DNA of 64,000 bases from Thomasclavelia ramosa DSM 1402 (GTDB lineage: Bacteria > Bacillota_I > Bacilli_A > Erysipelotrichales > Coprobacillaceae). This document shows, piece by piece, positions 26,093 to 35,519 of the stretch. Within the stretch, counting starts at the first letter, position 1; every line of letters begins with the position of its first letter. The stretch lies in contig NZ_CP036346.1 of assembly GCF_014131695.1 (NCBI RefSeq), positions 372,001 to 436,000 on the forward strand, in the 5' to 3' direction. A model generated the notes under the pieces. That model was not told the DNA's origin. It ran no database searches and saw only the letters and a program-made list of their open reading frames with translations. The translations under genes and the position numbers were made by a program.

Positions 26093-27069
26093 AAAAGAAA
26101 TTATTAAAGGGGTTAGTAGTTAGTTCGTTACTTTGTGCTTCACTTTTAACTGGATGTTCTTCATCAAATGATCAGGTTGTTATTTATTCAAATGCCGATG
26201 ATGAAGCTGTAACGGCAATGAAAAATGCATTAGATAAAAATGGTTATGAGGGACAGTATTTATTTCAGACTTTTGGAACCTCTGAATTAGGAGGTAAGTT
26301 ATTGGCTGAAGGAACTAATATTGAGGCAGATCTAGTAACAATGAGCTCGTTTTATCTTGATAGTGCTCAAGAACAAAAAAAGATGTTTGTTGATTTAGAT
26401 TTTGATACTCAAGCATTAGATGAATATCCATCTTATTACACACCGATTACTTCACAAGAAGGGGCTATTATTATTAATACTGAAGAATTAAAAGCAAATA
26501 GTCTTGAAACACCAACCTGTTTAAAAGATTTAGCTAAGCCAGAATACAAAGATATGATCTCAGTTACGGATATAGCATCTTCATCAACAGCATGGTTATT
26601 AATTCAGGCATTAGTAAGTGAATATGGCGAAGATGGAGCAAAGGAAGTATTAAAAGGAATTTATGATAATGCCGGAGCACATATCGAAGATTCAGGATCA
26701 GGCCCAATTAAAAAAGTTCGAGCTGGAGAAGTAGCGATTGGCTTTGGTCTACGTCATCAGGCGGTACGTGATAAAGCTGATGGACTTCCAATCGATTTTG
26801 TTGACCCAACAGAGGGAAATTTTAGTTTGACTGAATCAGTTGCAGTCGTAAATAAAGATGGTAGTGAACATCAAAAATTAGCAATGAAGATGGCACAATG
26901 TATTATTGAAAGTGGACGTAAAGAGCTGTTAGAAACCTACCCTAATCCCCTTTACCAAGGAGAAACTAGTGATAGTGCAAATAAGTCAGCATATCCAAAA
27001 ACTTTTAGTGAAAAATTGACTGCCGAATTATTAGAAAAACATCAAAAATTATCAGAAGAATGTAAGTAG
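26089..27069 (+). CDS. phnS: 2-aminoethylphosphonate-binding lipoprotein
   Basis: A 326-aa extracellular solute-binding lipoprotein. The signal peptide MKKKLLKGLVVSSLL ends in the lipobox LLTGC with the lipidated Cys23. The mature part is a type II periplasmic-binding fold of the iron/2-AEP cluster (VVIYSNADDEAVTAM, KPEYKDMISVTDIASSSTAW, VRAGEVAIGFGLRHQAV). It presents substrate to the fused permease encoded just upstream. Substrate assignment comes from the adjacent phnW and phnX. Confidence 0.9.
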   Translation: MKKKLLKGLVVSSLLCASLLTGCSSSNDQVVIYSNADDEAVTAMKNALDKNGYEGQYLFQTFGTSELGGKLLAEGTNIEADLVTMSSFYLDSAQEQKKMFVDLDFDTQALDEYPSYYTPITSQEGAIIINTEELKANSLETPTCLKDLAKPEYKDMISVTDIASSSTAWLLIQALVSEYGEDGAKEVLKGIYDNAGAHIEDSGSGPIKKVRAGEVAIGFGLRHQAVRDKADGLPIDFVDPTEGNFSLTESVAVVNKDGSEHQKLAMKMAQCIIESGRKELLETYPNPLYQGETSDSANKSAYPKTFSEKLTAELLEKHQKLSEECK

Positions 27070-27078
27070 GAGAAGAAA

Positions 27079-28173
27079 ATGAAAGATTATAAATTATTAA
27101 CACCAGGGCCGTTAACAACAACAGCAACAGTAAAGCAAGAAATGTTATTTGATCATTGTACATGGGATGATGACTATAAAAAAATTACTTTAAAAATTAG
27201 GGACCAATTATTAGAATTAGCTCATGTAAGAGCTGAGCAATATACTGTAGTACTGATGCAAGGAAGCGGGACTTTTGGAGTAGAGTCAGTAATTACAAGT
27301 GTAATTGGCGAAAATGAAAAACTGTTGATTGTCGCTAATGGTGCTTATGGAAAAAGAATGAAAGATATATGTGAGCACGCAAGAATTAATCATGAGATAA
27401 TTGAGTTTGCTGAAAATGAAAATCCTAGTGCAGTAGCTGTTGCTGAAAAATTAGATGAAGAAAAAGAAATAACTCATGTTGCTATCGTTCATAGTGAGAC
27501 AACATCTGGGATCTTAAATGATATTGAGAGTGTAGCAAAAGTAGTTAAAGAAAGAAATAAAGTATTTATCGTTGATGCTATGAGTAGTTTTGGTGGTGTT
27601 GATATTGAGGTAGGAAAATTAGGGATTGATTTTATTATAAGTAGCGCAAACAAGTGTATTCAAGGAGTTCCTGGTTTTTCATTTGTGATTGCTAATAAAA
27701 ATTTATTACTAGCTAGTCGAGGTAAAGCAAGAAGTTTATCATTGGATTTATATGATCAATGGGAAACGATGGATAAAGATGGAAAATGGCGTTTTACTTC
27801 ACCAACCCATGTTGTACTGGCATTTTCAAAAGCGTTAGATGAGATGTTGGAAGAAGGTGGAATAGCTGCTCGAAGTAAACGTTATTATGATAATAATCGT
27901 TTGCTAATTGAAAAAATGGCTGAAATGGGAATGAAAAGCTATGTTGATTTAGCTTATCAAGGACCAATTATTACTACTTTCTATTATCCTGAAGGAAAAG
28001 AATTTGCTTTTAGTGAGATGTATGATTATATAAAAGCACGTGGTTATGCAATTTATCCAGGAAAGTTAACTACTGCTCAAACATTCAGAATTGGTAATAT
28101 TGGTGAAATTTATGAAGCAGATATATTAAATTTATGTTCAATTATTAAAGATTTTTTAGCGGAGGTAGCATAA
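27079..28173 (+). CDS. phnW: 2-aminoethylphosphonate--pyruvate transaminase
   Basis: A PLP enzyme that moves the amino group of 2-aminoethylphosphonate to pyruvate, giving phosphonoacetaldehyde and alanine. The 364-aa length is normal. LLTPGPLTTTATVKQEM at the N-terminus, QGSGTFGVESV and SSANKCIQGVPGFSF, with the cofactor Lys192, are typical of PhnW and close to serine-pyruvate aminotransferases. Its TAA shares one base with the ATG of phnX (TAATG), so the two enzymes are translationally coupled. Confidence 0.96.
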   Translation: MKDYKLLTPGPLTTTATVKQEMLFDHCTWDDDYKKITLKIRDQLLELAHVRAEQYTVVLMQGSGTFGVESVITSVIGENEKLLIVANGAYGKRMKDICEHARINHEIIEFAENENPSAVAVAEKLDEEKEITHVAIVHSETTSGILNDIESVAKVVKERNKVFIVDAMSSFGGVDIEVGKLGIDFIISSANKCIQGVPGFSFVIANKNLLLASRGKARSLSLDLYDQWETMDKDGKWRFTSPTHVVLAFSKALDEMLEEGGIAARSKRYYDNNRLLIEKMAEMGMKSYVDLAYQGPIITTFYYPEGKEFAFSEMYDYIKARGYAIYPGKLTTAQTFRIGNIGEIYEADILNLCSIIKDFLAEVA

Positions 28174-28958
28174 TGAGTAGAATTGAAGCAGTAATTTTCG
28201 ATTGGGCAGGAACTACAGTTGATTATGGTTGTTTTGCTCCTGTTCAAGCATTTAAAGATGCTTTTAATAATTATGGATTAGAGCCAACTAATGACCAAAT
28301 TAGAGAACCAATGGGGATGTTGAAGATTGATCATATTAAAACAATGTTAGAAATGCCAGTATTGAATGAAGCATTTAAGGCTAGATATGATCGTGAATTT
28401 AATGAACAGGATATACATAAAATTTATGATTTATTTGAGGCATCATTAATGACAGGTATTACAAAACATACAGATGTTAAGCCGTATGTTTTAGAAACTG
28501 TGGCAAAACTAAGAGAATTGGGAATTAAGATTGGCTCAACTACTGGATATACAGATATGATGATGGAGCCAGTATTAAAAAGTGCCAAGGAGCAGGGGTA
28601 TCAACCTGATTGCTGGTACTCACCTGATGCTACTAATCACTTTGGACGCCCTTATCCTTATATGATTTTTAAAAATATGATTGAACTGCATATAAGCAGT
28701 GTAAAAAATGTAATCAAAGTTGGTGATACAATTTCTGATATTCAAGAAGGCGTTAATGCAGGGGTAATCGCAGTTGGTGTCATTGAGGGAAGTTCAACTT
28801 TGGGATTGAACGAAGAAGAATTTAATGCTTTAACACCTAAAGAACGGAATCGTGCAATTGAACGGGTTAAAGAAGCATATTTAGATGCTGGTGCTGATTA
28901 TGTAATTAATAACTTAAGCGAGCTAATTGCACTCATACAAGAAGTAGAGTTATTTTAA
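28173..28958 (+). CDS. phnX: Phosphonoacetaldehyde hydrolase (phosphonatase)
   Basis: A HAD-superfamily enzyme that cleaves the C-P bond of phosphonoacetaldehyde to acetaldehyde and phosphate. The product is 261 aa. The nucleophile Asp10 is in VIFDWAGTTVD, and the Schiff-base Lys51 that is unique to this family lies in EPMGMLKIDHI. The late GDTISDIQEGVNAG motif binds Mg. It ends the operon and is followed by a strong terminator. Together with phnW it releases phosphate, nitrogen (as alanine) and carbon from 2-aminoethylphosphonate. Confidence 0.96.
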   Translation: MSRIEAVIFDWAGTTVDYGCFAPVQAFKDAFNNYGLEPTNDQIREPMGMLKIDHIKTMLEMPVLNEAFKARYDREFNEQDIHKIYDLFEASLMTGITKHTDVKPYVLETVAKLRELGIKIGSTTGYTDMMMEPVLKSAKEQGYQPDCWYSPDATNHFGRPYPYMIFKNMIELHISSVKNVIKVGDTISDIQEGVNAGVIAVGVIEGSSTLGLNEEEFNALTPKERNRAIERVKEAYLDAGADYVINNLSELIALIQEVELF

Positions 28959-28979
28959 AAGGGTAGATTACCCTTTTTC
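28957..28979 (+). terminator. Terminator of the phosphonate operon
   Basis: AAAAGGGTA/TACCCTTTT stem with GAT loop and T run, overlapping the phnX stop. Confidence 0.88.
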
Positions 28980-29069
28980 TATTTTTGAAAACGCTTAAAA
29001 AATAGGTTGACTAGATTATTGAAACCGCTATAATAATGCCTATACAAAAAAAGCGAGGTACTAATTAAA

Positions 29070-29711
29070 ATGTTTAAGCGGGTAATAGTTTTGGTGTTTG
29101 GCGTTGTGGTCGTTGCATGTAGTTCAGCTCTAACCTTGAAAGCGGCCATTGGAGTAGGTGCATGGGATGCTTTGGCACAGACAGGGAGTTTAGTTACAGG
29201 GATAGAGGTAGGAACAATTGGTATGTTTTGTAATTTTTTATGTATCTTTGTTCAAGTGGCAATACTTAGAAGAAAATTTAAGCCGATCCAGCTATTACAA
29301 ATTCCTGTTTGCATCTTATTAGGGCTAATTGTTAACTTCATGTTGTATGAAGTATACAGTAATTTTACGATTAATACATATTGGATGAATGTTGGATTAT
29401 TAATTTTGGGATATATCGTCAGTGCTTTTGCAGTAGGAATGGTAATGGTTCTAGATATTGTTACATTTGCTTTGGAAGGAGCTTGTATGGCTGTTAGCGG
29501 AGTTACTGGAAAGAAATTCCATGTTTTACGGCAAGGGGTTGACGTAGTTTCAATTTTATTAGTAATTATAATTGTAATTATTACTGATGTGCCTTTAGCA
29601 GTACGAGAGGGAACTATTATTGGAATGTTTTTATTTGGTCCAATGATGGGGATTTTTATGAAATTGCAAAAACCAGTGTTTAAGAAATTTGGTTTAATTG
29701 ATTATAATTAG
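29070..29711 (+). CDS. YczE/YyaS/YitT-family integral membrane protein
   Basis: A 213-aa protein with about five transmembrane helices. The segment AAIGVGAWDALAQTGSLVTGIEVGTIGM near the N-terminus is the usual signature of YczE-like proteins, which often lie beside regulators and have no settled transport role. The sequence TGAAAACGCTTAAA at 28987 upstream resembles a catabolite-responsive element, suggesting carbon control. Monocistronic. Confidence 0.85.
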   Translation: MFKRVIVLVFGVVVVACSSALTLKAAIGVGAWDALAQTGSLVTGIEVGTIGMFCNFLCIFVQVAILRRKFKPIQLLQIPVCILLGLIVNFMLYEVYSNFTINTYWMNVGLLILGYIVSAFAVGMVMVLDIVTFALEGACMAVSGVTGKKFHVLRQGVDVVSILLVIIIVIITDVPLAVREGTIIGMFLFGPMMGIFMKLQKPVFKKFGLIDYN

Positions 29712-29717
29712 TGATAG

Positions 29718-29746
29718 TAAACAGTATTATTTGTAATACTGTTTTT
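29718..29746 (+). terminator. Terminator of the yczE-like gene
   Basis: CAGTATTA/TAATACTG stem with a TTTG loop, flanked by A and T runs. Confidence 0.85.
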
Positions 29747-29820
29747 AATTAGAAATAATATACCTCATATGTAGTGCCCTCACAAAGTTGAACTTAGGAG
29801 AGCACTGCATTAACAGCAAT

Positions 29821-30249
29821 TTAAATAAATTTTTGCAAATCTCCATATGATTTTTCTTCGAAAGCTTTTAATGTTTCCATGAGCTTAATAATATCTTTTT
29901 TAGCATGATTGTAATCAGCTATATTACGAATTGCATTGATGATTCCCATCGTACTTCCAATCATCATCATTTCTGCAATATGACTAGTTGATTTATCGGT
30001 CAGTGTTTGCATATTGATCATTAAGTAAGTAAGAATTTTTTCAAAAGAACCAATTCCTCTTTCGTCATATCCATGACTATTTAACTTTTCTTTAGCATCT
30101 TTATGGATTTTACAATAGCCTTCATATTTTTCTTTTAAATATCTTTTAAAGTCTTTATCTTCAACGATTTTTTCTAATTGCTCAATCGTTTCAACTCCCA
30201 TTTGCGAGTTTTGATAAATAAAGTTTAATAATTTTACATTATCATTCAT
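29821..30249 (-). CDS. Small helical cytoplasmic protein, possibly ferritin-like fold
   Basis: A 142-aa, almost wholly helical protein. Its four amphipathic helices (about 8-28, 33-58, 70-105 and 110-135) are compatible with a four-helix bundle such as stress-related ferritin-like proteins, but no clear metal-binding ExxH pair is present. The ATG at 30249 is preferred to an in-frame TTG at 30261 because GGGTGA precedes it. Function unknown; I do not recognise a named family with confidence. Confidence 0.65.
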   Translation of the reverse strand: MNDNVKLLNFIYQNSQMGVETIEQLEKIVEDKDFKRYLKEKYEGYCKIHKDAKEKLNSHGYDERGIGSFEKILTYLMINMQTLTDKSTSHIAEMMMIGSTMGIINAIRNIADYNHAKKDIIKLMETLKAFEEKSYGDLQKFI

Positions 30250-30349
30250 TTTTTCACCCAATAATAGTGTGTGCAGCGAAATATTAAATATGCAAAAGCC
30301 TAAGTTTTTTTTTTATTTAGCATATATTAAAATATGGGAGAGGTGAACC

Positions 30350-30649
30350 ATGTATATACCCAATCTTGATCCGTATAGTTTTACTGGAACTGCAGTGATC
30401 TTAGGATATCTATTGACAAATGATTTTACTACGAGTGAGCAAGCTGCTTTGGGAGCATGGTTTAATGTTGTAGGTGATATTTTAGCCTCAAACTCTTCTT
30501 GGTCAGCTGTCTTAGAAGAACGCTCAACGCCACCGAGTGATGATGACAACGATGATCATCAAAATGATCTTGATGTACTTAATGATGCCATTGATAAGTT
30601 AAAAGAAAGTATTGAAAAACTGCAAAATGAAAAGAAGTCTAATGATTAA
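30350..30649 (+). CDS. Small protein with C-terminal coiled coil, unknown function
   Basis: A 99-aa protein. The first half (residues 1-50; FTGTAVILGYLLTNDFTTSEQAALGAWFNVVGDIL) resembles a small conserved protein found in clostridia-like genomes. It is followed by an acidic linker (DDDNDDH) and a coiled coil of about 25 residues (LNDAIDKLKESIEKLQNEKK). GAGAGG lies before the ATG. Its stop lies inside the large shared hairpin with vanZ. Confidence 0.7.
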   Translation: MYIPNLDPYSFTGTAVILGYLLTNDFTTSEQAALGAWFNVVGDILASNSSWSAVLEERSTPPSDDDNDDHQNDLDVLNDAIDKLKESIEKLQNEKKSND

Positions 30650-30696
30650 TCAAAATAACTTAAGTAAAGTTATTTGATTAGTTTAGACTTCTTTTT
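30631..30696. terminator. Long bidirectional terminator hairpin
   Basis: Outer arms AAAGAAGTCTAA/TTAGACTTCTTT enclose a second matching part (GATTAATCAAAATAACTT with AAGTTATTTGATTA), so almost the entire 64 bases form one hairpin. Both convergent genes stop inside it. Confidence 0.85.
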
Positions 30697-31095
30697 TCTT
30701 TGCCATAAAAAGATGATCATAAGCATGATCAAGGCACCAGAAGTGTCAATTAGAACATCTTTAAATTGTCCACTGCGCCCTGGAATAAACAATTGATGAA
30801 ATTCATCACTACAAGCATAAATAAATGTGACTAATAATGATAATGATAAAGTATGCTTAGATATAACGTTACTTAGTGCATAATAAAGTAAGAGTAATAA
30901 GATTGCATATTCACTCATATGAGCGGCTTTTCTAATTATAAAAGTTAATGTATCACGATCAATATTAATAACTTTTAAAATTATTTCAGCAATAAAATTA
31001 CTTTGATTTGAAGAGTCATTACCATTAGTGTGTGACATTATAAAAATAAAGATCATCCAAATTAGGGCAGGAATAAAATATTTTAATTTTTTCAT
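30670..31095 (-). CDS. VanZ-family membrane protein
   Basis: A 141-aa protein with four hydrophobic helices. The VanZ signatures IRKAAHMSEYAILLLLL and SDEFHQLFIPGRSGQFKDVLIDTSGA are complete. VanZ itself gives low-level teicoplanin resistance, but most chromosomal relatives have no shown role in resistance. It faces the small coiled-coil gene across a shared terminator. Confidence 0.93.
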   Translation of the reverse strand: MKKLKYFIPALIWMIFIFIMSHTNGNDSSNQSNFIAEIILKVINIDRDTLTFIIRKAAHMSEYAILLLLLYYALSNVISKHTLSLSLLVTFIYACSDEFHQLFIPGRSGQFKDVLIDTSGALIMLMIIFLWQRKKKSKLIK

Positions 31096-31199
31096 AATTG
31101 TTATTATAGAAGAGAAATGTCGTTTTTACAAATACTTTATTGCAAAAATAAAAAATATTTGCAATTGTATACAATTAGCGTATAATCTTAGTGTATATA

Positions 31200-31366
31200 T
31201 CGGATGATAATGGCGAAAGAGATTCTAATTGAACACCGAAGAATTAAAGATTTCAGGTAAAAGGATCGCTATTGGACGAACCTCTGGAGAGACTTATTAA
31301 ATTAAGCACCGAAGGAGCAAGCCTATTTATAGGTGAAACTCTCAGGTAAAAGGACAGTGGGATGAA
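31200..31366 (+). promoter_or_regulatory. Tandem glycine riboswitch
   Basis: Two consecutive glycine aptamers are visible. The first (about 31202-31275) contains ACACCGAAGAATTAAAG and CAGGTAAAAGGATCGC; the second (about 31285-31362) contains GGAGAGACTT, GCACCGAAGGAGCAAGCC and CTCAGGTAAAAGGACAGTGG. The repeated CACCGAAG and AGGTAAAAGGA cores are the family hallmarks. It lies 54 bases upstream of an amino-acid/sodium symporter gene, which it is expected to control in response to glycine. Such switches often turn on glycine cleavage but may switch off uptake genes. Confidence 0.95.
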
Positions 31367-31419
31367 TAGTTTTTTTCATTATTAATTCCGACTTAATTAT
31401 TTTAAGAAGGAGTTTTTTT

Positions 31420-32790
31420 ATGCAATTTATTACAAATTTACTTACAAAAATTGATGAGCTTGTATGGGGCTTACCGCTTATTTGTCTATTGTTGGGAACT
31501 GGAATTTATTTCACATGTAAGCTAAAACTGTTGCAATTAACGAAATTGAAATTAGCGTTTTCGTGTATTTTTAAAAAACAGGATAATGATGAAGGTGATG
31601 TATCAAGTTTTCAGGCTCTTTGTACAGCACTATCTTCTACGATCGGGACAGGAAATATTGTTGGAGTAGCTACCGCGATTGCGGCCGGAGGACCAGGAGC
31701 ATTATTTTGGATGTGGGTATCAGCTTTTTTTGGAATGGCTACAAAATATGCTGAAGGCTTATTAGCAATTCGTTACCGTATCAAAGATGAAAATAATCAA
31801 ATGGCAGGGGGACCAATGTATTATTTAGAACGGGGTTTAGGAAGTAAATGGTTAGCTAAGATTTTTGCTTTTTTTGGAGTTGCTGTGGCGTTATTGGGAA
31901 TTGGAACATTTACTCAAGTTAAATCAATTTCTGATGCAATGGAGTTATCGTTTAATGTTCCACCAATTGTTACAGCGGTTTTATTAACGATCACTGTAGG
32001 TTTTATTACAATTGGCGGGATTAAAAGAATTGCGAATGTAGCAGAAAAAGTAATTCCTATGATGTGTATTCTTTACATCGGTGGTGTTGTGATTATTTTA
32101 ATTACTCATTTTAACTTAATCCCGCAGACAGTTGTATTAGTGGTTCATAGTGCATTTAATCCTCAAGCAGCTCTTGGTGGTGGTATAGGTATTACTATGA
32201 CAATGGCAATGCAAAAAGGAATTAGTAGAGGAATTTTTTCAAATGAAAGTGGTCTTGGAAGTGCACCAATTGCCGCTGCTGCAGCAAAAACTGATTCATG
32301 TGTAGAACAAGGATTGGTATCAATGACTGGAACGTTTATTGATACAGTTGTTATTTGTACCATGACAGGAATTGCAATTTTACTTACTAATAGCCATACT
32401 AGTGGTTTAGAAGGTGCCGCAATGACTACACAAGCATTTAGTAATGGTTTATTTATTCCTATGATTGGGAAGTATATTGTTAATATTGGATTAATTTTCT
32501 TTGCATTTACTACTATAATTGGTTGGAATTATTATGGTGAGAGATGTATGTATTATTTAAAAGGTTTAAAAGCGATTCCATATTATAAATTTATTTATAT
32601 TGTCTTTATTGCAATTGGTCCTTTTATGTCATTAGAATTTATTTTTATTCTCGCAGATATTGTTAATGGTTGTATGGCTATCCCTAATTTAATTGGTTTA
32701 ATTGGATTAAGAAAAGAGGTCATAGTACAAACTCAAGCATATTTTACTGATGAAGAGGTTATAAATCAAGATGAATTAGTATATGATTAA
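31420..32790 (+). CDS. AGCS-family sodium:alanine/glycine symporter
   Basis: A 456-aa protein with 10-12 helices of the alanine or glycine:cation symporter family. The motifs GTGNIVGVATAIAAGGPGALFWMWVSAFFGMATKYAE, ISRGIFSNESGLGSAPIAAAAAKT and the GTFIDT segment are all diagnostic. The glycine riboswitch in its leader indicates that glycine is a main substrate or at least the regulator. AAGGAG lies before the ATG. Confidence 0.96.
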   Translation: MQFITNLLTKIDELVWGLPLICLLLGTGIYFTCKLKLLQLTKLKLAFSCIFKKQDNDEGDVSSFQALCTALSSTIGTGNIVGVATAIAAGGPGALFWMWVSAFFGMATKYAEGLLAIRYRIKDENNQMAGGPMYYLERGLGSKWLAKIFAFFGVAVALLGIGTFTQVKSISDAMELSFNVPPIVTAVLLTITVGFITIGGIKRIANVAEKVIPMMCILYIGGVVIILITHFNLIPQTVVLVVHSAFNPQAALGGGIGITMTMAMQKGISRGIFSNESGLGSAPIAAAAAKTDSCVEQGLVSMTGTFIDTVVICTMTGIAILLTNSHTSGLEGAAMTTQAFSNGLFIPMIGKYIVNIGLIFFAFTTIIGWNYYGERCMYYLKGLKAIPYYKFIYIVFIAIGPFMSLEFIFILADIVNGCMAIPNLIGLIGLRKEVIVQTQAYFTDEEVINQDELVYD

Positions 32791-32915
32791 AGGGGCTGTA
32801 ACGGATTAAATGATATGCTTCCTTCTAGGTAGACAAGTGAAATAATAAAAAATTGTCACTTAGAAGGGGGGATGTCAAAGATTAAAATTTTTATTCGTTA
32901 CAGTCCTTTTTTGAT
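32790..32915 (+). terminator. Branched hairpin terminator after the symporter gene
   Basis: Distant arms AGGGGCTGTAACG (32791-32803) and CGTTACAGTCCTTTT (32896-32910) pair with one G-T, enclosing an inner CTTCTA/TAGAAG stem with CAAGTGA/TCACTT. The 3' arm is followed by T. At 125 bases it is far longer than the other terminators here and may be a small RNA or a decayed mobile repeat. Confidence 0.55.
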
Positions 32916-33010
32916 TTAAGTGTTTTTGCCAAGAAATAAGTTTAAGATAAAATATGCTATTTAAATAATATAATATTTGTATAAATAGACTGTTGCACTT
33001 ATGTTGATCA

Positions 33011-34540
33011 TTAATATTCTGTATCAGTAAGACTTGTTCCAGCACAAATTTTTAGAAATTGTTTTTCTTCATAATTGGCAATAGCATTCGAAATTTTTTC
33101 TTTCTCGTATAAGGTTGTTCTAGAATCTATTATTACTATAGTATTATTTTGAAAGAAATTGTATGATTTTAATAAATATTCAATTCCTCGAGTAATGATT
33201 ATTATTCTATTTTTTTCAGCGTTCAGATATTCTAAATTATAACTGTTTAAAAGTAACGGAGTTATATTAATTCGATTGCGGGAAAAATTTTTTTCAAGAA
33301 AAAGATTTATCATTTCTATCTCGGACATTAAATCAGATAACAATATGATTGTTACAGGTGGAACAAGTTGTCTTAATATAAATTCAATTTGTGTTGTTAA
33401 ATAGAATATACTTCTTTTATCTGTTGGATATAATATATTATTTGCCTTTTTCCATGAATTTATGATACCTGATACGTCATTATTGGTGATGTAAGTTGTA
33501 GTAGGTGTAGTATCTATATATAGACGCTGATTTGGAATTAGGCATTGTAATTGAAAAAGATGATCCTTAAAAAAATAGATTAAAATTGTTTTGAAAATGT
33601 GAGATTGTTCTAGAAATTTACCATATTTATGACTAAGACGAATATATAAATCATAAAATTTTTGATTGGAAAGAAATATTTTATAAATGTGCTCTTTACG
33701 TTCCTCTGTCCACTGGTTGGCAAAAAGGAAGTTATTAGTACAAAAATAAACTAAATACATATAATCATAGTCTTTTTTTGAAAAATCTATGTTAAGCTGA
33801 TTCCCAATTACATTATGTAAATATTTTTTCAAATCATTGTATATAAAAATCTCTTTAAATTTTTCAAGCTCCTTTGGTATAGATAAATTGTCATTGTGGT
33901 CTTTTCTTTTCCACAAAAGTGACATTAGACATTCAAAATAATCATATTCATTTGTAGCGTTATTAAGAAATTCAAAAGTAATTGACTGGTTAGTAGATAT
34001 AATAAATTCTTTAATAAGTTTTATTGAATATTCATCAATATCGCAACAATCTATACCGCATTTGTAGTATAAAAGAGCAATCAAAAATCGAATTCTGTAT
34101 TCTTCCCCTATAACTTTATTTTTTTTAATATCCAAACCGATACTGCGGATATATTTAATACATTTTTGTCGTATTCGATATGCACTGGATTTTGCAAGAT
34201 AGTTATCTTCCGCAAATATCAAAAAAGAATGGTTTGATTCATTGGTTATCATAAACTTGATACAATGCAATACATTAGAGCTTTGGTATATAGCATGGAG
34301 TAAATCAGAAAATGTAATATCTTCGTATACAATTAATTTAAGTTCCAATGAATTTGTTATATTTATTTCTGCAATTCCATTGAAATCAAAATTCAACTCG
34401 TTAATTATTGAAATTATACTGGTACTGCTAAATGTAAGTATATACTTACATTCTTTTACAGAAGTGACTCTCTTTAAATATAAGATGGAAAAAAGATATA
34501 ATTTCTTTTTTGTAGTGTTTTCTAAAAAATAGTCAAGCAT
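33011..34540 (-). CDS. Mga/AtxA-like helix-turn-helix regulator
   Basis: A 509-aa cytoplasmic protein whose design matches Mga-family virulence regulators. An N-terminal helix-turn-helix region (about 10-60; LKRVTSVKECKYILTFSSTSIISIINEL) is followed by a second HTH (about 100-150; AKSSAYRIRQKCIKYIRSIGL) that corresponds to the Mga domain, then a long helical PRD-like region and a C-terminal EIIB-like end (about 400-505). PRD-type histidines would link it to PTS signalling, though I cannot place them surely. The target genes are unknown; decayed genes lie on its upstream side. Confidence 0.7.
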   Translation of the reverse strand: MLDYFLENTTKKKLYLFSILYLKRVTSVKECKYILTFSSTSIISIINELNFDFNGIAEINITNSLELKLIVYEDITFSDLLHAIYQSSNVLHCIKFMITNESNHSFLIFAEDNYLAKSSAYRIRQKCIKYIRSIGLDIKKNKVIGEEYRIRFLIALLYYKCGIDCCDIDEYSIKLIKEFIISTNQSITFEFLNNATNEYDYFECLMSLLWKRKDHNDNLSIPKELEKFKEIFIYNDLKKYLHNVIGNQLNIDFSKKDYDYMYLVYFCTNNFLFANQWTEERKEHIYKIFLSNQKFYDLYIRLSHKYGKFLEQSHIFKTILIYFFKDHLFQLQCLIPNQRLYIDTTPTTTYITNNDVSGIINSWKKANNILYPTDKRSIFYLTTQIEFILRQLVPPVTIILLSDLMSEIEMINLFLEKNFSRNRINITPLLLNSYNLEYLNAEKNRIIIITRGIEYLLKSYNFFQNNTIVIIDSRTTLYEKEKISNAIANYEEKQFLKICAGTSLTDTEY

Positions 34541-34816
34541 AATTCACCACCTACAACAGAACTTAAGCTATTTATAGTTTTTACAACTATATAATATGAT
34601 AATTATGTGATTAAATTGTTCCCAAATTTTATTGATATAGGATATATTTTTGGGAAAAAATATTATTAAAAATTTAATATGATATTAAAAAGGTATTTAC
34701 TTGTATATTGTATTGAAATTTTGGAGAGTTATTTTGGTTTATTTGATTGATGTATTTTTTAATTCAGTATTTATATTTAAAATGTTTGTGAATAAAGCTT
34801 GAGGGGATAGGTTATT

Positions 34817-35026
34817 ATGCATAGAGATATTTTTAAAGATGTTGTTGATTTAGTATGTTGTAATTATATTTCAGATTTAAGATTTTTAGTAAAAGAAGTG
34901 TATCAAAAGATACATAAAATAAATTTTAAAGAATATGATATATGTGAATTGCAAAAATTTTTTTCATATGTTTTTAATATAGAAATATCTAATTATGAAG
35001 ATATAGAAAAGTTCTTGAATAATTAG
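34817..35026 (+). CDS. Small protein of unknown function
   Basis: A 69-aa, cysteine-containing, mostly helical protein (VVDLVCCNYISDLRFLVKEVYQKI, then ELQKFFSYVFNIE). TTGAGGGGA lies before the ATG at a good distance. No family is recognised. It is divergent from the Mga-like gene and followed by two decayed genes. Confidence 0.5.
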   Translation: MHRDIFKDVVDLVCCNYISDLRFLVKEVYQKIHKINFKEYDICELQKFFSYVFNIEISNYEDIEKFLNN

Positions 35027-35219
35027 CAAATATATTATTTTAGGAAAATTACGAAAACAAGAATATACTACAAAATTTATCTTGCTACGATAAAAAATAG
35101 ATACAATATTATTAATGTAATAGAACAAAATATCGTATAATTATTTTTTGATTAATATTAACGTAAGGCATAAAAAAGTGATATAGTTTTTGTTTTATAT
35201 CTCTTTTGACGGGAAAATA

Positions 35220-35416
35220 ATGAAAAAGATAGTAACTAAAGAGAGCATTGATACTGAAGTTAGTAGTTTTAAAATAATAGATTATAAATGTGAAAACGGA
35301 TGTACTTACTTTTATGTTGCATGTCCCACTTGTGCAAAAAAGTTAATAGATTGATAGCTATAGAGCCAAGTAAAGAAGGAGATATACTTATAGAAGTAGC
35401 CGTAACTAGTGAGTAG
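35220..35416 (+). pseudogene. Small zinc-ribbon-like protein, frameshifted
   Basis: The frame from ATG 35220 reads 44 codons with CENGC and CPTC pairs and then stops at a TGA. The next frame continues without break as LIAIEPSKEGDILIEVAVTSE to TAG 35414-35416. One extra A in the six-A run at 35336-35341 would join the two into a 65-aa protein with four cysteines. Family not recognised. Confidence 0.5.
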
Positions 35417-35519
35417 TTTTTTTACTATTTTAGAATGTTACAGCTCTTTTTAGTTTTGTGAAAAAATTATGCCTTTTTTATAAAATAGATATGCTATGAT
35501 TTTTATATAGTTTATTTTA

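Noticed and set aside
29771-29808. Hairpin GTAGTGC...GCACTGC as an insertion-sequence end or terminator
   Set aside because: No T run on either strand and no transposase or target duplication nearby; left unassigned.
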